A stretch of 64,000 nucleotides of DNA from Halomonas faecis (GTDB taxonomy: Bacteria; Pseudomonadota; Gammaproteobacteria; Pseudomonadales; Halomonadaceae): assembly GCF_010993975.1 (NCBI RefSeq), contig NZ_JAACZO010000002.1:1-64000 (forward strand). The letters are read 5' to 3'. Positions 15,929 to 25,259 of the stretch are shown here, piece after piece. The notes beneath the pieces were generated by a model. It had not been told where the DNA came from, made no database searches, and saw only the letters and a list, made by a program, of their open reading frames with translations. How positions within the stretch are numbered: the stretch's first letter is position 1; the number at the start of each line of letters is the position of its first letter. Made by a program: the position numbers and the translations under genes.

Positions 15929-16651
15929 CTACCAGACCAGCTCGCCTTCGATGAACGCCCTTGCGGTGGGTGACGAAGGCGTCGTGAAGAAGGTGGCGGC
16001 CGCGCTGTGCTCCACGAGACAGCCCTCGTGGAGGAGCACCACGTCGTCGGCCAGGCGCCGTGCCTGGTGAAGATCGTGGGTGGTCATCACGATGCGGGTG
16101 CCGCGCCGGTGGAAGTCCCGAACGGCCTCCTCCACCGCTCGGATCGAGGCCGGGTCCAGGGCGGCAGTCGGCTCGTCGAGAAACAGGACCTCGGGATCGA
16201 GCAGCCAGGCCCGAGCCAGCGCCAGGCGCTGCTGCTCGCCGCCGGAGAGCACCCGTGCCGGGCGTTTTTCGAGGTGCGCCAGACCAAAGTGCTCAAGTGC
16301 TTTGCGTGCTAGATTCTTTCGCGACTGCCAAGGCGTGCCATTGACGGCCAGGGCGTAGGTGAGGTTGTCCAGGGCGGAGCGTTTGAGCAGCACGGGGCGC
16401 TGGAAGACCATCGCCTGGCGTGGCGCGCCTCCTTGCCAGTGAACGCGCCCGGCGCTGGGTGTCAGCAGGCCGTGGGCGAGGCGCAGCAGCAAGCTCTTGC
16501 CGGCTCCGTTGGGGCCCATGACCAGGGTGCAGCGCTCGTCGCTCAGCGACAGGGTCAAGGGGCGGAGCAGGACCTGGCCGCGGTGAACGACGCTGGCACC
16601 CTCGAAGTGCAGCGTGGCTACGGTTGGCACCTGGTGCGACATGTCGTTCAT
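15929..16651 (-). CDS. tupC: Tungstate ABC transporter, ATP-binding protein
   Basis: 240 residues, ABC ATPase: Walker A GPNGAGKS, Q-loop MVFQRPVLL, signature LSGGEQQRLALARAWL, Walker B EVLFLDEPTAALD and H-loop MTTHDLHQARRLAD. It powers the permease TupB. The ATG at 16651 overlaps the tupB stop by 4 nt; another ATG at 16642 is possible. The reading frame stays open far upstream (to 17413), but that part is the shadow of tupB in another frame. Confidence 0.92.
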   Translation of the reverse strand: MNDMSHQVPTVATLHFEGASVVHRGQVLLRPLTLSLSDERCTLVMGPNGAGKSLLLRLAHGLLTPSAGRVHWQGGAPRQAMVFQRPVLLKRSALDNLTYALAVNGTPWQSRKNLARKALEHFGLAHLEKRPARVLSGGEQQRLALARAWLLDPEVLFLDEPTAALDPASIRAVEEAVRDFHRRGTRIVMTTHDLHQARRLADDVVLLHEGCLVEHSAAATFFTTPSSPTARAFIEGELVW

Positions 16652-17352
16652 CCCAGCCGTCTCCGCGCCGTCTCGCCCACCAGGTAGGCGCCGGCGTTGA
16701 TCAGGGTGACCAGGGCCAGCAGCACGAGACCGAGCCCCAGTGCCAGCGGCAGATTGCCCTTGCTGGTTTCCAGCACGATGGCGGTGGTCATCACCCGGGT
16801 GACGCCGTCGATGTTGCCACCCACGATCATCACCGCGCCCACCTCGGCGCTGGCGCGGCCGAAGCCGGCGAGGATCACCGTCAGCAGGCCGAAGCGGGCA
16901 TCCCACAGCAGGGTCGGTATACGACGCAACCGCGAAACTCCCAGCGACTGCAGCTGCTCGCGGTATTCGCCATGGAGCTCCTCCACCTGCTGACGGGTCA
17001 GCGCGGCGATGATCGGCAGGATCAGCAGTACCTGGGCCACCACCATGGCGGACGGCGTGAACAGCAGGCCGAACTGCCCGAGTGGCCCGGCTCGGGAGAG
17101 CAGCAGGTAGACGGTGAGGCCGGCCACTACCGGCGGCAGGCCCATGAAAGCGTTGAGCACGACGATGATGGCGCTGCGCCCCGGGAAGCGCCACAGCGCC
17201 AGGGCGGCGCCCAGCGGCAGGGCGACCAGGGCGGCGAGCAGTACGGCGGTGAGCGAGACCTGCAGCGACAGGGAGACGATGCCCAAGAGGGTATCGTCCA
17301 GCCCCAGAATCAGGGCGAGGGCGGTGGAGAAGGCGTTGTCGCTGGCGGTCAT
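16648..17352 (-). CDS. tupB: Tungstate ABC transporter, permease
   Basis: 234 residues, five to six membrane helices. It carries a binding-protein-dependent transport inner-membrane motif (ELHGEYREQLQSLGVSRLRRIPTLLWDARFGLLTVILAGFGRASAEVGAVM region, the EAA loop contacting TupC). FMGLPPVVAGLTVYLLLSR is typical for TupB/ModB permeases. First gene of the tup block; start ATG 17352, with a GTG two codons earlier. The divergent regulator gene begins 179 bp away. Confidence 0.9.
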   Translation of the reverse strand: MTASDNAFSTALALILGLDDTLLGIVSLSLQVSLTAVLLAALVALPLGAALALWRFPGRSAIIVVLNAFMGLPPVVAGLTVYLLLSRAGPLGQFGLLFTPSAMVVAQVLLILPIIAALTRQQVEELHGEYREQLQSLGVSRLRRIPTLLWDARFGLLTVILAGFGRASAEVGAVMIVGGNIDGVTRVMTTAIVLETSKGNLPLALGLGLVLLALVTLINAGAYLVGETARRRLG

Positions 17353-17531
17353 GGTCACCGTTTTTTCGCGTTGTTTGAGCCGCGCTCGCCGACTTTACCG
17401 GGCAAAGCCGCACAGTCGGCTTCGTCGGGGTCGTGGATGATTGTCTGCAGCATGTGCGGAAAAAGCGTTGCCTGCACGCTATGCTGAAATCCGTGCAGTC
17501 ATAGACAGGCTAATGCGGAGCCGCCGGCGCC

Positions 17532-18425
17532 ATGACCCCATCCACGACTTATGCCTACCTGACCACGACGGAAGTGGCCGACTACCTGCGATTGAAGGAG
17601 CGCAAGGTCTACGACCTGGTTCGCCAGGGACAGATTCCCTGCACCAAGGTGACCGGCAAGCTGCTCTTCCCGCGTCACAGCGTCGACCTGTGGCTGATGA
17701 ACCATCTGGAGGGAGACCAGCCGAGTCAGCGGCCGGTGCCCAGGGTGCTGGCCGGCAGCCAGGATCCGCTGCTCGAGTGGGCGGTGCGTGAAAGCGGCTC
17801 GGATCTGGCCCAACTCTGTCACGGCAGCGGCGACGGCGTGCAGCGCCTGTTGGGCGGCGAGGCGATGCTGGCCGGTCTGCACCTGCTGGACCCGGCGAGC
17901 GGTCGCTACAACGTGCCCCAGGCGCTGGGGCTCGGCGGCATGCGCGACCTGGTGATCGTGCACTGGGCGGTGCGTCGTCAGGGGCTGTTGCTGGCACCGG
18001 GCAACCCTGCCGGGGTGGGCTCGCTGGCCCAACTCGCCGGCAGCGGTCTGGTGGTGGCTCACCGTCAGGCGGGAGCCGGGGCCGAGCGATTGCTGCACCA
18101 CCTGCTGGCGTCGGCGGGCGTGGCACCGGAGGCGCTGACGTGGGCTGCACATCCGGCGCTCTCCGAGGACGACCTGGCGCTGGCGATTCGTCACGGCACG
18201 GCGGATGCAGGGCTCGGCGTCGAGGCTGCCGCACGGCGCCAGGGTCTGGCATTCGTGCCCCTGCACCAGGAGCGCTTCGAACTGGCCCTGCGCCGGCGCA
18301 GCTACTTCGAACCGCCCGTGCAGCGGCTGCTCGCTTTCGCCCGCGAAGCGCGCTTCGCCGAGCGGGCCGAAGCGTTGGGCGGCTACGACATCCGCGAACT
18401 GGGCGCCGTGAGGTACAACGCCTGA
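17532..18425 (+). CDS. Excisionase-type HTH regulator with periplasmic-binding-like sensor domain
   Basis: 297 residues. Residues ~8-58 form an excisionase/MerR-like winged helix (YLTTTEVADYLRLKERKVYD then GKLLFPRHSVDLWL). Residues ~75-290 resemble the PBP-like domain used as an effector sensor in molybdate/tungstate regulators (GLGVEAAARRQGLAFVPL, FELALRRRSYFEPPVQRLLAF near the end). Divergent from tupBCA, it is the likely tungstate-responsive regulator of that transporter. GGAG at 17517-17520 supports the ATG at 17532. The effector is inferred from context only. Confidence 0.8.
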   Translation: MTPSTTYAYLTTTEVADYLRLKERKVYDLVRQGQIPCTKVTGKLLFPRHSVDLWLMNHLEGDQPSQRPVPRVLAGSQDPLLEWAVRESGSDLAQLCHGSGDGVQRLLGGEAMLAGLHLLDPASGRYNVPQALGLGGMRDLVIVHWAVRRQGLLLAPGNPAGVGSLAQLAGSGLVVAHRQAGAGAERLLHHLLASAGVAPEALTWAAHPALSEDDLALAIRHGTADAGLGVEAAARRQGLAFVPLHQERFELALRRRSYFEPPVQRLLAFAREARFAERAEALGGYDIRELGAVRYNA

Positions 18426-18715
18426 ACGCTCGGTAGAAGAGCGCGCGTGGCCGTACGATCCGGTTGTATCGCGTTTGCGATGCGCTGGATCAACAAAGGC
18501 ATCGAGAGCATGGCTTGGGTGGCTGCTGGGCACTACGCTAAGAAGACATCGAGAATGCCGAGCGGGCCATGCTCCGTACGGAATCGGCACCAAGCGCATG
18601 AGCCTGCGCCCTGAAGATCCCTCCCCTCCCTGACTATCGTTGTCCCTGGCGTCCTGCCAGGTCGACCGCATCGCTGCGCGAATGTCGTGCGGCGAGTCTC
18701 GATAGGAGCCAACCC

Positions 18716-19702
18716 ATGCAACCGACAACCGAACAGCGCCTCTGGATGTACTGCCACATGGTGCTCAGCCGCTACCTCGAAGAGCGCATCGAGGCACTCT
18801 ACATGGAAGGCAAGACGCCAGTCTTCAATATGGCCAAGGGGCCGATTCCCGGCGAGATGCACCTCTCCAATGGCCAGGAACCCTGTGCAGTGGGCGTCTG
18901 CGCGCACCTCACGCCGGATGACATCGTCACTGCCACCCATCGGCCACACCATATCGCCGTGGCCAAGGGCGTCGATCTCGATGCCATGGTCGCGGAGATA
19001 TTCGGCAAGGCCACCGGGCTCTCCGGTGGGCGCGGTGGGCACATGCATCTGTTCGATGCCGCCGTGAACTTCTCCTGTTCGGGAATCATCGGCGAGGGCC
19101 TCGGGCCGGCGGTCGGTGCGGCTCTGTCCAGGAAGATGCAGGGCAAGGCGGGCGTTGCCGTGGCCTTCCTGGGCGATGGTGCGGCCAACCAGGGCGCCTT
19201 CCACGAATCGCTCAATCTTGCCGCGGTGTGGCGGCTGCCGGTGGTGTTCGTGATCGAAGACAACGGCTGGGGCATCTCGGTGCCCAAACAGGTTTCCACT
19301 GCCGTGCCGCGCAATGACCGGCGCGCCAGCGGTTACGACATACCCGGCAGGCACGTGGCCGACAACGATGTGGAGGGCGTGTTCGCCATGGCGGGCGAGG
19401 CCATCGCCCGCGCCCGCGAAGGTCAAGGGCCGAGCCTGATCGAGATCGAGACGTCGCGGCTCGCCGGCCACTTCATGGGCGATGGCGAGGACTACCGGCC
19501 CAAGGGCGAGAAGGAAAGGCTCGAACAGCGTGACCCCATTCCCCGCTATCGCCAGCAGTTGCTCGATGTCGGCGCGCTAGACGAAGCCTCGGATGCCGAA
19601 CTGGTCGAGCGGGCGCAGACACGTATCGAAGCCGCCATTCGCTTTGCCCAGCAGAGCGAATTCCTGCCGCCCGAAGCGGCGCTCGAGGAAGTCTTCGCCT
19701 AA
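18716..19702 (+). CDS. Thiamine-diphosphate-dependent dehydrogenase E1, alpha subunit (acetoin/2-oxo acid type)
   Basis: 328 residues. The ThDP/Mg motif is complete: GDGAANQGAFHESLNLAAVW ending with EDN about 30 residues on, and SGGRGGHMHLFD supplies the phosphorylation-loop region. Length and motifs suit AcoA or PdhA/BkdA-type E1 alpha. Together with E1 beta it decarboxylates a 2-oxo acid or acetoin and transfers the acyl group to lipoamide. Ribosome site ATAGGAG lies ahead of the ATG. The 290 bp upstream hold no gene. No acetoin reductase, E2 or E3 gene adjoins, so the substrate is unproven. Confidence 0.85.
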   Translation: MQPTTEQRLWMYCHMVLSRYLEERIEALYMEGKTPVFNMAKGPIPGEMHLSNGQEPCAVGVCAHLTPDDIVTATHRPHHIAVAKGVDLDAMVAEIFGKATGLSGGRGGHMHLFDAAVNFSCSGIIGEGLGPAVGAALSRKMQGKAGVAVAFLGDGAANQGAFHESLNLAAVWRLPVVFVIEDNGWGISVPKQVSTAVPRNDRRASGYDIPGRHVADNDVEGVFAMAGEAIARAREGQGPSLIEIETSRLAGHFMGDGEDYRPKGEKERLEQRDPIPRYRQQLLDVGALDEASDAELVERAQTRIEAAIRFAQQSEFLPPEAALEEVFA

Positions 19703-19718
19703 CGCCAGGAGAACCGTG

Positions 19719-20761
<1,043 letters not shown>

Positions 20762-20765
<4 letters not shown>

Positions 20766-20998
20766 CGTCCGATGTCCGTGTGCCGGAAGAGCTGTGGGAA
20801 GGCGACACGGAAGGCGTGATCACCGCCTGGCTGGTCGATGACGGCGCTACGGTGGCTCAGGGGGACCTGATCGCTGAAATGATGGTTGAGAAAGCGCAGT
20901 ACGAGATCGAAGCGCCGGTCTCGGGGCGGCTCGTCATCGCCAAGGAAGAAGATGAGGTGGTCGCCAAGGGAGCCGTCATCGCTACGGTGGAGACCTGA
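20762..20998 (+). CDS. Stand-alone lipoyl-domain carrier protein
   Basis: 78 residues, a single biotinyl/lipoyl domain and nothing else. WLVDDGATVAQGDLIAEMMVEKAQYEIEAPVSGRLV holds the hairpin with the modified lysine (VEKAQ). In normal complexes this domain is the N-terminus of E2; here it stands alone with no acyltransferase core following. It would carry the acyl group from E1 to an E2 core encoded elsewhere or act as a free shuttle. Coupled to E1 beta by an ATGA overlap and followed by a lipoate ligase that could modify it. Confidence 0.88.
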
Positions 20999-21074
20999 AA
21001 GCCCATGAAGATCGAGATGACGACTCGCCCCGCTTGCCTCGCCCCTGGAGGGCCGGCGCCCCGATGAGGTGGTG

Positions 21075-21800
21075 ATGAACGCTAGCTTGGAGACGTTCGA
21101 GCTACAGCGGCCCGCGGTCGAGGCTGGCTTGGCGCTCGAGGAGGCGCTGCTGGAGACGATCTGCCAGGGCGAAAGCCGCTTCGGCCTCGTTGCCTGGTCG
21201 CCCACCGATCGGGCGCTGGTAATGCCGCGCCGCCACGAGCGTGTGGCGGGCTTCCCCGAGGCGCGTCGCATCCTGCTCGACAGGGGTTGGCCGATTCGTT
21301 TTCGTGCCACCGGCGGCACGCCGGTGCCTCAGTCACCGGCGGTAGTCAACGTGGCGTTGGCGCTGCGCTGCCAGGTGGGCAGCTCAGCGGCCCACCTGGA
21401 ATGGGGCTACCGGCGGCTCGGCGAACCCTGGTGCGCCTGGCTCGAAGCGCTGGGCATCCAGGACGTCGATCTGGGTTCGGTCCCGGGCGCCTACTGCGAC
21501 GGGCGCTTCAACGTGCGCATCGGTGGACGCAAGCTGGCCGGCACCGCCCAACGCTGGCGTCGGGTGCGCGGCAGCCGCGACATGGCCATGCTCGCCCACG
21601 GCGCCATGCAGGTGGGCGACACCCCCGAGGCGCTGGTCGCGGTGGTCAACGCCTACCAGGCGGCCATCGGCGACCCCCAGCGCTTTGCGGCGGGTAGCCA
21701 TGTGGCATTGGGCCAGGTACTGCCCGAGCTGGATGTCGATGTGGCGTTGCCGAAGTTGCTGCATGGGCTGGCGAGCCTGGTGTCATGCTGTGTATTTTGA
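21075..21800 (+). CDS. Lipoate-protein ligase family protein
   Basis: 241 residues with the LplA/BPL fold. IRFRATGGTPVPQSPAVVN is the lipoyl-AMP loop (family RRxTGGxxVPQGPG type), and GGRKLAGTAQRWRRVRG carries the catalytic lysine. It resembles the small ligase/transferase group that lacks the separate C-terminal domain of E. coli LplA. Likely substrate: the free lipoyl domain 77 nt upstream. The ATG at 21075 is preceded by GAGGT; two GTGs just upstream are in frame. Relation to octanoyltransferases (LipM type) cannot be excluded. Confidence 0.75.
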   Translation: MNASLETFELQRPAVEAGLALEEALLETICQGESRFGLVAWSPTDRALVMPRRHERVAGFPEARRILLDRGWPIRFRATGGTPVPQSPAVVNVALALRCQVGSSAAHLEWGYRRLGEPWCAWLEALGIQDVDLGSVPGAYCDGRFNVRIGGRKLAGTAQRWRRVRGSRDMAMLAHGAMQVGDTPEALVAVVNAYQAAIGDPQRFAAGSHVALGQVLPELDVDVALPKLLHGLASLVSCCVF

Positions 21801-21855
21801 CGTTCCTTAGACTTCAATATGATGTAAGGTGTCAGACTATTAAGAAGGCTGACAC
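21797..21855 (+). promoter_or_regulatory. Promoter and inverted-repeat operator of the RES toxin-antitoxin pair
   Basis: GTGTCAG (21829-21835) and CTGACAC (21849-21855) are perfect inverted halves with centres 20 bp apart, about two helical turns, 12 bp before the antitoxin ATG. TTGACG at 21797 with TATGAT at 21818 (spacing 15) is a possible promoter just ahead. Autorepression by the Xre-type antitoxin is the expected use of such a site. Confidence 0.5.
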
Positions 21856-21867
21856 GAGGGGCTTGTC

Positions 21868-22311
21868 ATGGCGCTGCTGGAGAAAGACTGCAATAGCGAA
21901 GAGGGCATCCTGGGAGTGAGGGTGCCTCCCGCGGTGTATCGCGACAAGGTCGCCTTCATCCAGACGGTGCGCGAGGGAATCTCGGGTAGTGTCGTCAAGC
22001 AGGCCATCCATGCCCTGGGCGACAATCGGGAGCTGTTCGTCAGACTGTTGGAGACTACCCCCGGGAACCTGCACCGCTTCTATAAGCGCAAGGCGCTGAG
22101 CCGTACCGACAGCGAGGAAGTGTTGGACGTGCTGCGTGTCTACTACCAGACCAGCAAGGTATTCGGTGACCGGGACAAGGCGTTGCGTTGGCTGAACACC
22201 TCGATCCCTGCCCTGTCCGGCGAGAAGCCTCTCGATCTGTTCGACACCTTCGAGGGACGCCAGCTCGTACGGGAAGTGCTGCGCAAGGTCGAGTACGGGG
22301 AATTCAGTTGA
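21868..22311 (+). CDS. Xre/MbcA/ParS-type antitoxin (DUF2384)
   Basis: 147 residues. The C-terminal half has the DUF2384 toxin-binding domain: KVFGDRDKALRWLNTSIPAL, then PLDLFDTFEGRQLVREVLRK and YGEFS as the final residues, which in this family reach into the RES toxin active site. The N-terminal half is a variable helical Xre-like DNA-binding region. It neutralises the RES toxin encoded directly after it (stop and start share one nucleotide) and probably represses its own promoter through the inverted repeat at 21829-21855. Confidence 0.9.
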   Translation: MALLEKDCNSEEGILGVRVPPAVYRDKVAFIQTVREGISGSVVKQAIHALGDNRELFVRLLETTPGNLHRFYKRKALSRTDSEEVLDVLRVYYQTSKVFGDRDKALRWLNTSIPALSGEKPLDLFDTFEGRQLVREVLRKVEYGEFS

Positions 22312-22784
22312 TGCGGCTGTTCAGAATCGGGCCTGACCAGCACATCGACAACATGAGTGGCCTGGGTAGCAGCTATCGGGATGGTGCCAGATGGAACTCG
22401 GCTGGCGTGGCCGTGCTCTATTTCGGCACGACGCCAAGCGTGGCGATGCTGGAGCTTGGGAACTACATCCCTTCCCCGCGAGACCTTCCCGATAGCTACC
22501 GGCTAGCGGTTTTCGAGGCACCTGATGACGAGGTGGAAACCTGGCCGGTCGACCGGCTACCCGCCGATTGGGCGGAGTTTCCCTACCCGTCCTCCACCCA
22601 GCAGCTGGGTACGCAGTGGCTGCGGCGACGGGAAAAATTGGTACTGCTGGTGCCCAGCTGCGCCGTGGCGGGCGGTATGGAAAATATCGCGGTCGTCAAT
22701 CCTCTCCATCCTGGCGTCTCGAAGATCCGGCTGCTTGAAAAGTACGATGCGATCTATAACGAGCGGATGTTCAAAGGGATTTGA
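22311..22784 (+). CDS. RES-domain toxin (NAD+-depleting)
   Basis: 157 residues, a single RES domain. Conserved features: RLFRIGP at the start, SYRDGARWNSAGVAVLYFG with the catalytic Arg and the RWN motif, SVAMLELGNY with the active-site glutamate, and VVNPLHPGVSKIRLLEKY near the end (the family N-P-x-H/S segment). RES toxins degrade NAD+ in the cell. All expected residues are present, so the toxin looks intact. It starts on TGATG shared with the antitoxin stop. Confidence 0.9.
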   Translation: MRLFRIGPDQHIDNMSGLGSSYRDGARWNSAGVAVLYFGTTPSVAMLELGNYIPSPRDLPDSYRLAVFEAPDDEVETWPVDRLPADWAEFPYPSSTQQLGTQWLRRREKLVLLVPSCAVAGGMENIAVVNPLHPGVSKIRLLEKYDAIYNERMFKGI

Positions 22785-22828
22785 CAGTATCGAGCGAGCC
22801 GGGGGCACCTGCCTGCTCGGCCATCCGC

Positions 22829-23302
22829 TCACAGCAGCAGGTCGCCCTCGAGGGGCACGAAGCGCGAGGCCGACCGGATCAGCGCCCCGGCGGTGAGCGC
22901 GGGCACACCGTAGACCTCGACCTCTACACCGTGCTCGAGACGCAGGGTGTCGGCCAGCAGCGCGAAGTCGCCATCGCCTGAGGCCAGTACCACCACGTCG
23001 GCTCGTCCGGCGTGTTTCACCGCATCCAGGGTGATGCCCACGTCCCAGTCGCCCTTGGCCGAGCCGTCGGCCCGTTGGATGAAGGGCTTTAGCTTCACCT
23101 CGAAGCCGATGGCCCGAAGGATGTTCTGGAACTGGCGCTGCTTCTCGTCGCCGCGGTCGATGGCGTAGGCGAACGCTCCGATCACCCGGCGCCCTTCGGT
23201 CGCCCGGGCCCAGAGGGTGTTGTAGTCGATATGCCGACCGTAGGCATGGCGAGCGGTGTAATACAGGTTCTGCACGTCCACCAATAGCAGTACGTTCTGC
23301 AT
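22829..23302 (-). CDS. NYN-domain (LabA/PIN-like) protein
   Basis: 157 residues. LLLVDVQNLYYTARHAYG at the N-terminus, KGDWDVGITLDAVKHAG in the middle and VVVLASGDGDFALLADTLR carry the acidic residues of the NYN/PIN nuclease fold (D in VDVQN, D in DWD, D/D in SGDGDF). Such proteins are probable metal-dependent RNases; bacterial LabA/VapC-like members are mostly uncharacterised. Single gene, minus strand, overlapping nothing. It lies next to the toxin-antitoxin pair but in the opposite direction, so a link is not shown. Confidence 0.85.
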   Translation of the reverse strand: MQNVLLLVDVQNLYYTARHAYGRHIDYNTLWARATEGRRVIGAFAYAIDRGDEKQRQFQNILRAIGFEVKLKPFIQRADGSAKGDWDVGITLDAVKHAGRADVVVLASGDGDFALLADTLRLEHGVEVEVYGVPALTAGALIRSASRFVPLEGDLLL

Positions 23303-23494
23303 GATGAGGAACCTTTGGGTGATGAGGTGCGTCGTCCTGGGTGGTCGCTAGTCGTCTAGCGACCATGAGTGCACGGTAACTGCTAGAACTGATAGTGACA
23401 GCGTCTCGGCCAGTGAGTTGGGTGGATGCTGTCTGCGGGCGCCGCGCTCACTGGCTGCGGCGCTTCCCCTGACATGGCACTGGGAGGTACCGCC

Positions 23495-24367
23495 ATGAAT
23501 ACAACAACAGACCAGCCTGTCAGCGAATACGTGGCCTTCTGGAACGATACCCTGGCGGAGAAGTTCGAGCGTTTCCAGGAGATCCTGATGAATGGCCTTA
23601 GCTACCACAGTCGGGTTCCCTTGGAGAAACTCGACGTCCCGGCGGGTTCGCGCATCCTCGATGTGGGTTGCGGCTGGGGCGATACCGCCATCGAACTGGC
23701 GTGCAAGACCGGCCCCCAGGGGCAGGTGCTGGGGATGGACTGCGTCGAACCGTTTCTCGAGGAAGGCCGTTATCGGGCGGCGCAGCACGGCTTGGGCAAC
23801 GTGCGGTTCGTGGCCGCCGACGTGGAGCGATACCCCTTCGAGCCACGCTATGACCTGTGTTTCTCGCGCTTCGGCATGATGTTCTTCGAGCACCCCGTGG
23901 TGGCCATGCGCAACATCAACAAGGCGTTGCGGCCGGGCGGCGAGCTGATGTTCATCGTGTGGCGCGACATCGAGGACAACCCCTGGCTGGGGCTGCCCAA
24001 ACAGGTGGTGCTGGACTTTCTGCCCCCTCCTGGCGAAGACGCCCGCACCTGCGGCCCGGGGCCCTTCTCCATGGCCAACCCGGACGTGGTCGGCCAGCAG
24101 CTGGAGATCGCCGGCTTCGAGGCGATCGACTTCGAGCGCAACGACGGTCCCGTGGAGGTCGGCGACTCGGTGGAGAATGCCATGCGCTTCCAGCTCGCCC
24201 TGGGACCGGCGGGGGAGGTGTTCCGCGAGGCGGGCGAGGAAGCGGAACGCCAGCGTCCGCAGATCGAGGAGGCATTGCGTGATGCCCTGGCCCCCTATGA
24301 GCAGGAGGGCAAGATCGTGATGGGCTCGAGTTCGTGGACCATCACCGCTCGCAAGCCGGAGACTTGA
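23495..24367 (+). CDS. Class I SAM-dependent methyltransferase
   Basis: 290 residues. Motif I ILDVGCGWGDTAIELA, a following acidic residue (VLGMDCVEPF), RFVAADVERYPF (motif II region) and FSRFGMMFFEHPVVAMRNINKALRPGG define the Rossmann methyltransferase core (residues ~40-160). The C-terminal part (SMANPDVVGQQLEIAGFEAIDF) resembles UbiE/COQ5-like small-molecule methyltransferases. Substrate unknown. The ATG at 23495 is chosen for GGGAGGT at 23482-23488; an upstream in-frame ATG at 23426 adds 23 residues without a ribosome site. Confidence 0.85.
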   Translation: MNTTTDQPVSEYVAFWNDTLAEKFERFQEILMNGLSYHSRVPLEKLDVPAGSRILDVGCGWGDTAIELACKTGPQGQVLGMDCVEPFLEEGRYRAAQHGLGNVRFVAADVERYPFEPRYDLCFSRFGMMFFEHPVVAMRNINKALRPGGELMFIVWRDIEDNPWLGLPKQVVLDFLPPPGEDARTCGPGPFSMANPDVVGQQLEIAGFEAIDFERNDGPVEVGDSVENAMRFQLALGPAGEVFREAGEEAERQRPQIEEALRDALAPYEQEGKIVMGSSSWTITARKPET

Positions 24368-24544
24368 GTGCGCTTGGAAGCATGGCACCCCGGCAGACGG
24401 CCCGCCAGCGACCTGGCGGGCCGATTCGACTCGTGCTGCTCCAGCGTGGGACTATGAATGCCATGCAATCGATGTCCGGTCTCGGCCCATCGGTCGTGTC
24501 GTGATTTCATTTGACGGAGTGCATGGCTGAGCCATGATGAGGAA

Positions 24545-24560
24545 TAGACCAGTCGGTCTG
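24545..24560. promoter_or_regulatory. TetR-type palindromic operator AGACC-N4-GGTCT
   Basis: AGACCAGTCGGTCT (24546-24559) is a perfect inverted repeat with a 4-nt centre, 13 bp upstream of the TetR-family start at 24573. Electrophile-sensing TetR regulators of the NemR/AcuR kind recognise TAGACC-type palindromes. TTGACG at 24511 is a possible -35 upstream. The operator position suggests autoregulation of the tetR-globin pair. Confidence 0.6.
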
Positions 24561-24572
24561 CACGGAGTGCCC

Positions 24573-25205
24573 ATGATACGAAATACCAAGGAGCGATTGC
24601 TGGAGGCGGGACTCGGCATGCTTCTACAGCACGGCTACAACGACCTGGGGATTCAGGCGCTGCTCGAGAAGACGCAGACACCGAAGGGCTCCTTCTACCA
24701 CCATTTCAAGAGCAAGGAGGACTTCGCGCTGCAGGTCATCGATCTCTATATGGTCGATGTCCACAAGGGCCTGGACATGTCCCTGGGCAACCCGTCGCTG
24801 CCGCCCCTGGAGCGGGTGCGGCGATTCTTCGAGCTATCGCGGGACAAGTATCGGGACGAGGGATATCTGGGATGCTTGTTGGGGGGTGTCGGTCAGGAGC
24901 TGTCCGGGGTGAGTGAGGTGTTCCGGCGCAAGATCGAAACCTGCTTCAACGCCATTGCCGAACGTGTCGCCGAATGCTTGGAGGAGGCGCGCCAGCAAGG
25001 AGATTTGCCACCCGACCGCGAGCCTCGAAGGCTGGCCAACCTGTTGGTGGATTGCTGGGAAGGCGCCGCGCTGCGCAGCCGTCTGCGGGGGGCCCCAGAA
25101 CCTCTGGATGCGATGCTCGATTTCTACTTTTCGGCCGCTTCTCGGAAGGGTTTTTCGTATGGGCCGCAACTGTACCGACTGGTCTATTCAAAGACCGGGC
25201 ATTAG
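24573..25205 (+). CDS. TetR/AcrR-family transcriptional regulator
   Basis: 210 residues. The N-terminal HTH is typical: TKERLLEAGLGMLLQHGYND then TPKGSFYHHFKSKEDFALQVIDLY. The C-terminal ligand domain has the EVFRRKIETCFNAIAERVAE and LPPDREPRRLANLLVDCWEGA pattern shared with NemR/AcuR-like regulators, with cysteines at CLLGG, ETCF and DCWEG that could react with electrophiles. ATG 24573 is preferred to 24534 because GGAG is 5 nt upstream and the AGACC palindrome then lies outside the gene. A truncated globin gene follows 54 nt later and is its probable target. Confidence 0.88.
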   Translation: MIRNTKERLLEAGLGMLLQHGYNDLGIQALLEKTQTPKGSFYHHFKSKEDFALQVIDLYMVDVHKGLDMSLGNPSLPPLERVRRFFELSRDKYRDEGYLGCLLGGVGQELSGVSEVFRRKIETCFNAIAERVAECLEEARQQGDLPPDREPRRLANLLVDCWEGAALRSRLRGAPEPLDAMLDFYFSAASRKGFSYGPQLYRLVYSKTGH

Positions 25206-25227
25206 CCCGGCCGGAAACCAGTGACTA

Positions 25228-25247
25228 GGGCCGGGTCGATCCGGCCC
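25228..25247. promoter_or_regulatory. Perfect hairpin in the leader of the globin gene
   Basis: GGGCCGG (25228-25234) and CCGGCCC (25241-25247) form a perfect 7-bp stem with a 6-nt loop, ending right before the GGGAGG ribosome site of the globin gene. No T-run follows. It could limit read-through from tetR or mask/expose the ribosome site. Confidence 0.4.
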
Positions 25248-25259
25248 GGGAGGTGCAAG

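Noticed and set aside
16652-17413. Upstream extension of the tupC frame
   Set aside because: It is an out-of-frame reading of tupB, rich in R and P.
21005-21067. 20-residue ORF between the lipoyl protein and the ligase
   Set aside because: No recognisable leader-peptide features; likely chance.
23426-23494. Possible lipoprotein signal (LTGC) ahead of the methyltransferase
   Set aside because: No basic N-terminus or long hydrophobic core, and a good ribosome site supports the ATG at 23495 of a cytoplasmic enzyme.
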